From Nitrospirota bacterium (GTDB lineage Bacteria; Nitrospirota; Nitrospiria; Nitrospirales; NS-4), in contig VBOF01000135.1 in the NCBI GenBank assembly GCA_005877855.1, positions 1 through 7,450 of the forward strand: a stretch of 7,450 bases of DNA, read 5' to 3'. The notes below the pieces were generated by a model that was given only the letters and a program-made list of their open reading frames with translations, searched no databases and was not told the DNA's origin. Positions 1 to 5,176 of the stretch are shown one piece after another. The position numbers and the translations under genes were made by a program. How positions within the stretch are numbered: position 1 is the first letter of the stretch; each line of letters opens with the position of its first letter.

Positions 1-458
1 AGAAAGTGGAAGCCGTGGTCCTCAAAATCGACAAAGAGAAGGAGCGACTGTCACTGGGGTACAAGCAGCTCACGCCCGACCCCTGGGAGCGCGAGATTCC
101 CGAGAAGCACCAGGTCGGCAACCCCACGCGCGGCAAAGTCACGAAGCTGACCGACTTCGGCATCTTCGTGGAGATGGACGGCGGCGTGGAAGGACTCATC
201 CACATCAGCGAGACGGGACTGGACGCTTCCAGCCGGTTGGAGGACCGGTTCAAGATTGGCGACGAGCTCGAAACCAAGATCATCAAAGTAGACTGCGAAG
301 AGCGCAAGATCGCATTGAGCCTGAGGGAGCACCACCACGACAGTGAACGCCAGCAGGTGCACGACTTCCAGGCCAACCAGGGCAAAGTGGATCAATCCTT
401 GGGCCGCACCGCGCGGAAGAACAAGCGGCGCGCGGGTGCCGAGGAGGACGGCCAGTAG
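1..458 (+). CDS. rpsA: 30S ribosomal protein S1, C-terminal part (5' end outside window)
   Basis: This is the 3' end of a gene whose reading frame is already open at base 3, where the first complete codon lies. S1 binds mRNA and helps the 30S subunit initiate translation, especially on transcripts with weak Shine-Dalgarno sites. The visible 151 residues hold the end of one S1 (OB-fold) domain, with the typical closing strand 'KERLSLGYKQL' and the linker 'DPW'. A complete S1 domain follows, with 'GKV', 'TDFGIFVEM', 'GLIHISE' and the closing 'RKIALSLRE'. The protein ends in a charged, low-complexity tail rich in Lys, Arg and Glu, as in many bacterial S1 proteins. It stops with TAG. The next gene starts 12 bases later in the same frame, suggesting cotranscription. 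Other proteins carry S1 domains, but adjacency to sppA and ihfB supports rpsA. Confidence 0.93.
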   Translation, partial: KVEAVVLKIDKEKERLSLGYKQLTPDPWEREIPEKHQVGNPTRGKVTKLTDFGIFVEMDGGVEGLIHISETGLDASSRLEDRFKIGDELETKIIKVDCEERKIALSLREHHHDSERQQVHDFQANQGKVDQSLGRTARKNKRRAGAEEDGQ

Positions 459-470
459 CGTTCTACCCTA

Positions 471-1349
471 ATGGAGAGGAAGCGGACAGTCTGGACGGCG
501 CTGGCCCTACTGGGCCTCCTAGTCGTCGCCGTCATCGGCGTTTCCTTGCTCATCTCGATGACGCTGGACAGCGGCTGGCTCGGCGGCGAGAAAGTCGGGG
601 TCATCCGGATCGAAGGCGTGATCACGGATTCCCGGGAGACCATCGAGGAATTGCGCCGGTTCCGGGACAATCCCAGCATCAAGGCCGTGGTGCTGCGCAT
701 CGACAGTCCCGGCGGGGGCGTCGTGCCCTCCCAGGAGATCCACGCGGAGCTGCTGAAGGCACGCAAGGACGGGCGGCTCAAGGTGGTCGCCTCGATGGGA
801 AACCTGGCCGCGTCGGGGGGATATTACATCGCCGTGGCGACCGACAAGATCGTCGCCAACCCAGGCACGCTGACGGGCAGCATCGGCGTGATCATGGAAC
901 TGGCCAACGTGCAGGGCCTCCTGGAGAAAGTCGGCGTGCAGAGCGTCGTCATCAAGAGCGGGCGCTACAAGGACCTGGCCTCCCCGTTCCGGGCCATGTC
1001 CGCAGAGGATCGGGCGCTCCTTCAGAGTGTCCTGGACGATGTGCACGACCAGTTCATCCGGGCCGTGGCCGCAGGGCGGGCCTTGAAGGTGGAACAGGTC
1101 CGCGACCTGGCCGATGGACGGATCTTCACGGGACGGCAGGCCCGCACGGCCAAGCTCGTGGACGAGCTGGGCGATCTCCAGGACTCGATCAAACTGGCGG
1201 CGCGCCTGGTCGGGATTGAGGGTGAGCCGCGCGTGGTCGAGCCCCGGAAGCGGTTCTCGTTCCGCGATCTCCTGGACAACTTTTTCTGGGGCCAGGGCGC
1301 TCAGCTCGTTCCCTCCCGCATCAATTTGAAATATCTACTCGCGCTCTAG
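471..1349 (+). CDS. sppA: Signal peptide peptidase SppA (membrane serine protease, S49 family)
   Basis: SppA degrades signal peptides left in the membrane after secretion. The 292-residue product has a positively charged N-terminus and one hydrophobic segment at about residues 9-32, so it should be membrane-anchored with the protease domain outside the cytoplasm. The S49 core is clear: 'GVIRIEGVI' (43-51), 'LRIDSPGGG' (75-83), the nucleophile serine S115 in 'AASGGYYIA', 'GTLTGSIGV' (132-140), and the general-base lysine K167 in 'SGRYKDLASP'. The 52-residue Ser-to-Lys spacing is the one I recall for the short Bacillus-type SppA, in contrast to the double-length E. coli form. The ATG has no convincing Shine-Dalgarno sequence. 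It lies 12 bases after the rpsA stop in the same frame, so translation may depend on coupling. An in-frame stop just upstream excludes a longer protein. Confidence 0.95.
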   Translation: MERKRTVWTALALLGLLVVAVIGVSLLISMTLDSGWLGGEKVGVIRIEGVITDSRETIEELRRFRDNPSIKAVVLRIDSPGGGVVPSQEIHAELLKARKDGRLKVVASMGNLAASGGYYIAVATDKIVANPGTLTGSIGVIMELANVQGLLEKVGVQSVVIKSGRYKDLASPFRAMSAEDRALLQSVLDDVHDQFIRAVAAGRALKVEQVRDLADGRIFTGRQARTAKLVDELGDLQDSIKLAARLVGIEGEPRVVEPRKRFSFRDLLDNFFWGQGAQLVPSRINLKYLLAL

Positions 1350-1353
1350 GAGG
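1348..1353 (+). promoter_or_regulatory. Strong ribosome binding site of ihfB, overlapping the sppA stop
   Basis: AGGAGG lies seven bases before the ATG at 1361 and begins inside the TAG stop codon of sppA. This is a full match to the anti-Shine-Dalgarno sequence. It implies high ihfB translation, possibly coupled to termination on sppA. Confidence 0.85.
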
Positions 1354-1360
1354 AAAATCC

Positions 1361-1639
1361 ATGACGAAAGTGCAGCTCATCGAGAAGTTGTCCGAGCAGG
1401 TCCCGACGCTGACCAAGCGACAGGCTGAAGTCGTGGTCAACACGGTCTTCAACGGGATCCGCACGGCTCTGGCCAAAGGGGACAAGATCGAGATACGCGG
1501 CTTCGGCAGCTTTCGTCTGCGCAACCGCCGCATGAAGGAAGGGCGCAACCCGAAGACCGGCGCGACGGTCGCCGTGCCGGCCAAGCGCGTGCCCTTCTTC
1601 AAGGCCGGCAAGGAGCTCAAGGAAATCGTCAACAAATAG
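1361..1639 (+). CDS. ihfB: IHF/HU-family DNA-bending protein, IHF beta-like
   Basis: This 92-residue nucleoid protein is of normal family length and starts at an ATG with a perfect Shine-Dalgarno sequence. The N-terminal helices begin 'MTKVQLIEKLSEQ', which resembles the start of IHF beta. The core signature 'KIEIRGFGSF' and the DNA-minor-groove arm 'GRNPKTG' are present, followed by the closing 'VPFFKAGKELKEIVN'. Such proteins act as dimers, bend DNA sharply and shape promoters, replication origins and recombination sites. The position two genes after rpsA parallels the rpsA-ihfB order of E. coli, here with sppA between them, and supports the beta-subunit name. A homodimeric HU remains possible because the partner gene is not in view. 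The next gene starts nine bases after the stop. Confidence 0.92.
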   Translation: MTKVQLIEKLSEQVPTLTKRQAEVVVNTVFNGIRTALAKGDKIEIRGFGSFRLRNRRMKEGRNPKTGATVAVPAKRVPFFKAGKELKEIVNK

Positions 1640-1648
1640 GACCACCCG

Positions 1649-2662
1649 GTGACAGCACCCGACACCACGCCCCACAACGCGGAGAGTGCTTCCGAGATCG
1701 TGTGGACCGAGGGCGCGCTCAAGCGCATGGAGCGGGCCCCTGTGTTCCTGCGGGGCATGGTCAAGCGTCTGGCGGAGAAGAAGGCCCGCGAGCTCGGCTA
1801 CCACGAGATCACCGAAGACATCCTCACCGAATTCAAACAACAGATGATGGGCCGCATGGGCGGCGAGGCCGGTATGCAGGCGGCCGCGGGCGACATGGCC
1901 GCTGGACGGATGCCCTGGACGGCCGAAGCCAAGGCCCGGCTGGAGAGCGTGCCTGAGTTCATGCGGCACATGATCCAACTGATCGCCGAAGACGTGGCGC
2001 GCGAGCGCGGCCACATGGAAGTCAACGTCGAGCTCTTCCAGAAGGTGGAAGCGCTGGGCGACGAGAAGCTCCAACCTGAGATGCCGCCGCTGCCCTGGAC
2101 CGAGGGCGCGCAGGTGCGGCTCCAGCAGAAGATCGCGCAGTCGCCCGCCATCGCCATGGACTTCGTGGCGGACATGGTCAAGCGGGACACGGAAGAGCGG
2201 GCTCGCGAGCTGGGCCTTACCGTCATCGACGAGGCGGCCCTGACCGCTATCTGGGATGCGCCGCTGTCGCCCGTCACGTGGAGCGACGAGGCGTGGAAGC
2301 GCCTGCTGACCGCGCCCGACTTCGTGCGGAGCGGCATCCGCAAGGCCGCCGAACGTCGCGCGCGCAAGCTGGGTCTCCAAGAGATCGACTCGGAGCACCT
2401 GACGACGTTCCGCAACGAGGCGATGATGAAGGCCGTCAAGCGCATCCGGTCGTTCGGCTACAACGAACTCACCTTCGACGCCTTCGACACGGCCCTCGAG
2501 AAGACGAAGCGCCTGCAGGGCAACCCCCAGGCCGTGAAGCGCCTGGAGGCGATCCGCCAGCACTTCAAGGACCCCCACACCAAAAAGCCCGAAGGCGGGA
2601 CGCTGGGCGCGGAGCTGATGGAGCGCTTCCGCAGGTACCTCAAGGGGGAAGCCAAGCTCTAA
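1649..2662 (+). CDS. Protein of four tandem PCP_red-like domains (BchB/ChlB C-terminal domain family)
   Basis: The product has 337 residues, no signal peptide and no membrane segment. It contains four copies of a roughly 45-residue helical module of the type found at the C-terminus of the BchB/ChlB subunit of dark-operative protochlorophyllide reductase. The copies begin at W19, W90, W150 and W211 with the pattern W-T/S-x2-A-x2-R. Copies 1, 2 and 4 then have P-x-F-x-R and 'AR-x-x-G' followed by an acidic/hydrophobic stretch, with exactly 31 residues from Trp to that Gly. Copy 3 is stretched to 39 and lacks P-x-F-x-R. Residues 256-337 form a basic helical tail. The start is GTG, seven bases after AGGA. 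The nitrogenase-like catalytic part of BchB is absent, so no reductase activity can be claimed. The module may bind a tetrapyrrole or protein partner, but this is inference. It sits nine bases after ihfB and is the last gene of the apparent operon. Confidence 0.85.
   Translation: MTAPDTTPHNAESASEIVWTEGALKRMERAPVFLRGMVKRLAEKKARELGYHEITEDILTEFKQQMMGRMGGEAGMQAAAGDMAAGRMPWTAEAKARLESVPEFMRHMIQLIAEDVARERGHMEVNVELFQKVEALGDEKLQPEMPPLPWTEGAQVRLQQKIAQSPAIAMDFVADMVKRDTEERARELGLTVIDEAALTAIWDAPLSPVTWSDEAWKRLLTAPDFVRSGIRKAAERRARKLGLQEIDSEHLTTFRNEAMMKAVKRIRSFGYNELTFDAFDTALEKTKRLQGNPQAVKRLEAIRQHFKDPHTKKPEGGTLGAELMERFRRYLKGEAKL
1703..2413 (+). repeat. Four in-frame tandem repeats encoding PCP_red-like modules
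   Basis: The repeat units start at the Trp codons at 1703, 1916, 2096 and 2279. At DNA level they have mostly diverged, but the first 16 bases of units 1 and 3 are identical (1703-1718 and 2096-2111, encoding WTEGA). Units 1, 2 and 4 match in internal spacing. Unit 3 carries about eight extra residues and has lost the P-x-F-x-R segment. Confidence 0.8.
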
Positions 2663-2673
2663 CCCCAACATTC

Positions 2674-2696
2674 CCCTCTCCCCTGGAGGGAGAGGG
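2674..2696. repeat. GC-rich palindrome of the CCCTCTCCC/GGGAGAGGG type
   Basis: CCCTCTCCC (2674-2682) and GGGAGAGGG (2688-2696) form a perfect 9-bp stem with a 5-base loop. It is followed by a purine-rich GTGAGGGTGAGGGGGG-like run to about 2710. On the minus strand this reads as a CCCTCACCCTCACCCTCTCCC pattern, which resembles palindromes dispersed in many bacterial intergenic regions. It lies 11 bases after the stop of the preceding gene and could stop or stabilise the 3' end of the operon mRNA. No T-tract follows, so it is not a canonical intrinsic terminator. Confidence 0.65.
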
Positions 2697-2744
2697 TGAG
2701 GGTGAGGGGGGTCGCCTTCACAGTCCAGACGGCGGTGGGCCTCC

Positions 2745-2763
2745 GACACGAGTCACCCGTGTC
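2745..2763. repeat. Short inverted repeat GACACG-N7-CGTGTC
   Basis: The perfect 6-bp arms at 2745-2750 and 2758-2763 are separated by seven bases. This could be a small hairpin at the end of the upstream transcript or an operator-like dyad. No T-run follows and no promoter is recognised beside it, so the role is open. Confidence 0.35.
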
Positions 2764-2856
2764 ATCCTAGTTCTCGCAGAGTGTGGGTGGAGGCCGCCCG
2801 TTCATCGCCCCCCTTCCGGGCAGGTTCTCGCAATAGGAAAAGGTTACGGGTCTTTG

Positions 2857-2886
2857 GCGCAACGGAAGCCGGTGCCGTGGTTGCGC
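2857..2886. repeat. Inverted repeat GCGCAAC-N16-GTTGCGC
   Basis: The 7-bp arms at 2857-2863 and 2880-2886 are perfect complements, with a GC-rich 16-base interval that can add a GG/CC pair. The structure lies about 40 bases upstream of the likely -10 box of the next gene, so an activator or repressor site is as plausible as an RNA hairpin. An 8-bp direct repeat, GCCGGTGC (2868-2875 and 2901-2908), overlaps it. Confidence 0.35.
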
Positions 2887-2924
2887 ATGGAGGGACGCGC
2901 GCCGGTGCGGAGCAGGTATTGTTG

Positions 2925-2930
2925 TATGAT
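2925..2930 (+). promoter_or_regulatory. -10-like box TATGAT directly before the gene at 2937
   Basis: TATGAT matches five of six bases of TATAAT and ends six bases before the GTG start. Transcription from it would begin at or next to the start codon, giving a leaderless mRNA. No good -35 is visible 16-18 bases upstream, and no Shine-Dalgarno sequence precedes the GTG. Confidence 0.45.
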
Positions 2931-2936
2931 TGAAGC

Positions 2937-3596
2937 GTGAACAAATTAACTGTGACAGTCCTTGTCGGACTCTTGTTCACCGTGCTCCCCTTCGGCGTGT
3001 CCGGCGACGACACGCTCGCAGGGCAGCTCATACCGATCGCCCAAACACAGGACTTCCAATCGTTCCTGCCCAAAGGCACACGCCTTCTCCACGACCCTGT
3101 CGCGATTGAGAAGTTCCTGGAGGCCTTGGACGGGAGCCCGCCGAACTGGGTGGTGTTACACGGCGAGGACGGAATGCGTCATGATGAGATGTTGTTCGCC
3201 CTAAACCGGGAGCGGGACCGGCTGCGCGCCGGCCGTCCGGCGCTCGCTGAGCAGATTACGTTCCTTTGGGACGGAGTGCTCTCGAGCTATGACCCGGACA
3301 AAGCCGGCTTCTTCGTCGCCGTAGGGCCGGAGGTGATCTCCACCAAATGGGGGCTGGTGCGGTTCAAACCGGAGAGCCTTTACACGGAACTCGTGGCGGT
3401 GCCGCCTCCTGACCTCACGGAGTCCCTCCGGGCTAGGGTCGCGCGGGGCGAAAACGTGAAGGTCGTCGTGGCCATGACCGGTCGGCTCATCCCGGAGGAA
3501 GCCATCATTTACGACTTCGCCCACGAGGACCCGGGGCAGGGCATGATCATGCCGATGGCGCGGGTGGAGCGGATCGACTACCTAATGACCCCCTGA
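2937..3596 (+). CDS. Exported protein of unknown function
   Basis: I do not recognise a named family. The 219-residue product starts with a typical signal peptide: short basic N-terminus, hydrophobic core at residues 4-19, and a likely cleavage after V21-S22-G23. The mature part is therefore about 196 residues in the periplasm or outside the cell. It has no lipobox and no further membrane segment. The mature part is compact, with motifs that look like a real conserved fold: 'PPNWVVLHGEDG' near residue 68, 'LFALNRERD' near 87, 'FLWDGVLSSYDP' near 110, 'WGLVRFKPE' near 138 and 'EEAIIYDFAHEDPG' near 190. No cysteines or obvious catalytic motif are seen. The GTG start is chosen because it begins exactly at the signal peptide. 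Its last 15 bases overlap the 3' end of the minus-strand gene at 3582-3761. Confidence 0.8.
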   Translation: MNKLTVTVLVGLLFTVLPFGVSGDDTLAGQLIPIAQTQDFQSFLPKGTRLLHDPVAIEKFLEALDGSPPNWVVLHGEDGMRHDEMLFALNRERDRLRAGRPALAEQITFLWDGVLSSYDPDKAGFFVAVGPEVISTKWGLVRFKPESLYTELVAVPPPDLTESLRARVARGENVKVVVAMTGRLIPEEAIIYDFAHEDPGQGMIMPMARVERIDYLMTP

Positions 3597-3761
3597 CAGC
3601 ATCACGAGCACGGACACGCTGACGAAGCCGATCCACAGCAGGATGCCGATCGTGATCACCCACCACCATGTGTCCCCGGAGCTCTCGACCGGGTCTCGTT
3701 CCTTGGCGCTCGCTGTCTCTGCCGACGCCCCTGTCTTTGTCGGGTCTTCTGTGTCCGCCAC
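3582..3761 (-). CDS. Small single-pass membrane protein (59 residues), unknown function
   Basis: This frame encodes 59 residues from a GTG start. An AAGGAGGG Shine-Dalgarno sequence lies six bases upstream, and an in-frame TAG at 3777-3779 leaves no room for another start. The first 31 residues are polar and acidic (eight Asp/Glu against three Lys/Arg). They are followed by one hydrophobic helix at about residues 32-55, opening with three tryptophans ('TWWWVITIGILLWIGF') and ending in the short tail SGGH. This is the layout of a C-tail-anchored inner-membrane protein. The gene begins 41 bases after the glycerate kinase stop on the same strand, so it is probably the last gene of that cluster. 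Its stop lies inside the 3' end of the + strand gene ending at 3596. I know of no family to assign. It could be a modulator of a membrane complex, but nothing in the sequence tests this. Confidence 0.75.
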   Translation of the reverse strand: MADTEDPTKTGASAETASAKERDPVESSGDTWWWVITIGILLWIGFVSVSVLVMLSGGH

Positions 3762-3767
3762 GCCGCG

Positions 3768-3775
3768 CCCTCCTT
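3768..3775 (-). promoter_or_regulatory. Strong ribosome binding site of the small membrane protein gene
   Basis: AAGGAGGG on the minus strand lies six bases before the GTG at 3761. It is the main evidence that this short frame is translated. Confidence 0.75.
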
Positions 3776-3790
3776 GCTAAGTAACCCCGT

Positions 3791-3796
3791 ATTATG
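3791..3796 (-). promoter_or_regulatory. Possible -10 box CATAAT before the small membrane protein gene
   Basis: CATAAT on the minus strand lies between the glycerate kinase stop and the small gene. It would start a transcript near 3783 that includes the Shine-Dalgarno sequence. The surrounding CATAATACGG is identical to the bases before the lipoprotein gene (7424-7433, minus strand). The -35 region is poor (TTTCAA at a 17-base spacing), so a separate promoter is only possible. Confidence 0.25.
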
Positions 3797-3802
3797 AAGA
3801 AC

Positions 3803-5176
3803 TCACGGGACGATTGAAATGGGATGGACCAGGAGCATGTATAAATCGTTGACGTTGGTGCCGGTGAGGCCGGTCTGGATGTGGCCGCCCACCTTCTTGA
3901 AGAACGTGTAGCTGTCGTGTCTGCGGAGAAAGCGCGCCGCGTCAATTCGCTTGCGCCTGGCCCGCGCGACCGTTTCGCCATCGGCGACCGCGCCGGCCGC
4001 ATCAGTCGGCCCGTCACGACCATCAGTGCCGAACCCCGCCACCCAGATACCCGGTGTTCCCTGGATCGCCAATGCCGCCGCGAGCGCGAACTCCTGCGCC
4101 CGTCCGCCCGTCCCCGAGCCGCGCACGCTGACGGTCAACTCGCCCCCCGCCAGCACGCACACCGGTCCGGGTAGTGTCGTCCGCCTGGCCAACTCCTTCC
4201 CAAGCTCGCCCATCCACCGCCCAAACTGGCCGGCCTCTCCCGTCACGAACGGGTCGAGGATGACGCGCTCGTAGCCCTCCTTGTGTGCAGCCTTTGCCCC
4301 CGCCTCGAGCGCCAGCCGGTTGTTGCCGACGAGCACGTGCTGGACACGCCGGAAGGTCAGGCTTTGCGGTTTCGGCGTCTCATGCCGCCATCCGGCCAGC
4401 CCCTCCACCAGATGGATGCGGACCGCGACCGGCAGCCGCTCCCAGAGATCATAGCGGCGAACGATGCGCGCTGCATCCAGGAAAGTAGTCCGGTCTGGGG
4501 CGGTCGGACCGGACCCGATCACGCCGAGATCGTCCGCGGCGGCGTCGGAGAGGATGAGCGTGAGCACCGAGGCGGGCGTCGCCGCCGCCAGCCGCCCGCC
4601 CTTGATCGCGGACAGGTGCTTGCGGACTGTATTGACCTCGGCGATCGTCGCGCCTGAGCGCAGGAGGAGCTGGGTCGTCCGCTGCTTGTCCGCCAGCGTC
4701 AACCCTTCAGCCGGCAAGGGCAGGAGACTGGACGCGCCGCCGGACAGGAGGACGATCAGCAGGTCGTCCTTGTCGAGGGAGGAAGCGAGCTGCAGCACAT
4801 GACGTGCGGCCTGCAGACCCCTCCGATCGGGGACCGGATGGCCGGCTTCAACGACCATCATCCCCGACTGCACCCGGCCAGTCGTCCGCGACGGCGCCAC
4901 GACGAACGCGCAATCGAGCCGCCCGCGGAGAACCTCGCGCACGGCGCTCGTCATAGGGAAGGCGGCCTTGCCCGCGCCGACGGCCACCATGCGTCCGATG
5001 CGGCGCATGTCATAGAGGTGGCCGCTCACGTGCAGCGTCTGACGTCGAAGCGCCAACGCCCGCTGGACGGCGAGAGCGGGGTCGGCCGCGTCTAGCGCGG
5101 CCAGCAGGACGCGGTGCAACGCTTCTCTGACGGGTGAGGACGGAAGGATCAGCGAGGCTCGTCCGCCTTGTCGCAA
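3803..5176 (-). CDS. Glycerate 2-kinase (GckA type; DUF4147 plus MOFRL domains)
   Basis: This family phosphorylates D-glycerate with ATP, mostly giving 2-phosphoglycerate, and so feeds glyoxylate or serine-derived carbon into glycolysis. The 457-residue product is cytoplasmic and close to usual family length. The N-terminal DUF4147 part has 'AVGAGKAA' with K70 (the likely active-site lysine), 'EAGHPVPD' (110-117), 'LLSGGASSLLPLP' (143-155), 'VNTVRKHLSAIKGGRLA' (181-197) and 'SGPTAPD' (222-228). The C-terminal MOFRL part has 'GGRAQEFAL' (357-365, R359 a likely active-site arginine), 'FGTDGRDGPTDAAGA' and 'GLTGTNVNDLYML'. Where relatives usually read SDVPGDD, this protein has SDAAADD. The start is uncertain: no ATG or GTG is available near the N-terminus. 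TTG at 5176 overlaps the upstream gene by 28 bases, and TTG at 5119 is the alternative. It is probably cotranscribed with the transglycosylase. Confidence 0.92.
   Translation of the reverse strand: MRQGGRASLILPSSPVREALHRVLLAALDAADPALAVQRALALRRQTLHVSGHLYDMRRIGRMVAVGAGKAAFPMTSAVREVLRGRLDCAFVVAPSRTTGRVQSGMMVVEAGHPVPDRRGLQAARHVLQLASSLDKDDLLIVLLSGGASSLLPLPAEGLTLADKQRTTQLLLRSGATIAEVNTVRKHLSAIKGGRLAAATPASVLTLILSDAAADDLGVIGSGPTAPDRTTFLDAARIVRRYDLWERLPVAVRIHLVEGLAGWRHETPKPQSLTFRRVQHVLVGNNRLALEAGAKAAHKEGYERVILDPFVTGEAGQFGRWMGELGKELARRTTLPGPVCVLAGGELTVSVRGSGTGGRAQEFALAAALAIQGTPGIWVAGFGTDGRDGPTDAAGAVADGETVARARRKRIDAARFLRRHDSYTFFKKVGGHIQTGLTGTNVNDLYMLLVHPISIVP

Larger units (their letters stand above)
2663..2936. 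other. Intergenic spacer with palindromes, no gene seen
   Basis: This 274-base stretch lies between the PCP_red-repeat gene and the exported-protein gene. Open frames cross it on both strands, but they are extensions of shadow frames and have no start signals of their own. It holds a GC-rich palindrome (2674-2696), a 6-bp hairpin (2745-2763), a 7-bp inverted repeat (2857-2863 with 2880-2886), and a 9-bp direct repeat GTTCTCGCA at 2770-2778 and 2824-2832. It ends in a -10-like hexamer just before the next gene. I could not fold it into any known riboswitch class. Confidence 0.6.

Noticed and set aside
441..447. GAGGAGG as the Shine-Dalgarno sequence of sppA
   Set aside because: It lies 23 bases before the ATG, too far for direct use. 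It is coding sequence of rpsA (Glu-Glu).
519..1046. 175-codon minus-strand frame inside sppA
   Set aside because: It is antisense to clear SppA catalytic motifs and its composition is typical of a GC-driven shadow frame.
2674..2710. Canonical intrinsic terminator
   Set aside because: The stem is strong, but it is followed by G-rich purine sequence rather than a T-tract on either strand.
1346..2749. 467-codon open frame on the minus strand opposite ihfB and the PCP_red gene
   Set aside because: It is rich in His, Leu, Arg and Gly and lacks domain motifs, as expected from the antisense of a GC-rich gene. It covers two well-supported genes, and its N-terminus is just the translated intergenic palindrome (PHPLPPGERG-like text).
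2831..2910. Possible cobalamin or cyclic-di-GMP riboswitch (GGAAGCCGGTG-like text)
   Set aside because: The short match is not followed by the partner CCGGC or the invariant core elements, and no expected helix set can be drawn. The downstream gene also shows no B12 link.
2278..2940. 220-codon + strand frame overlapping the end of the PCP_red gene and the spacer
   Set aside because: It is an out-of-frame shadow: low-complexity Arg/Pro/Gly composition, no start signal, and its spacer part reads through the palindrome.
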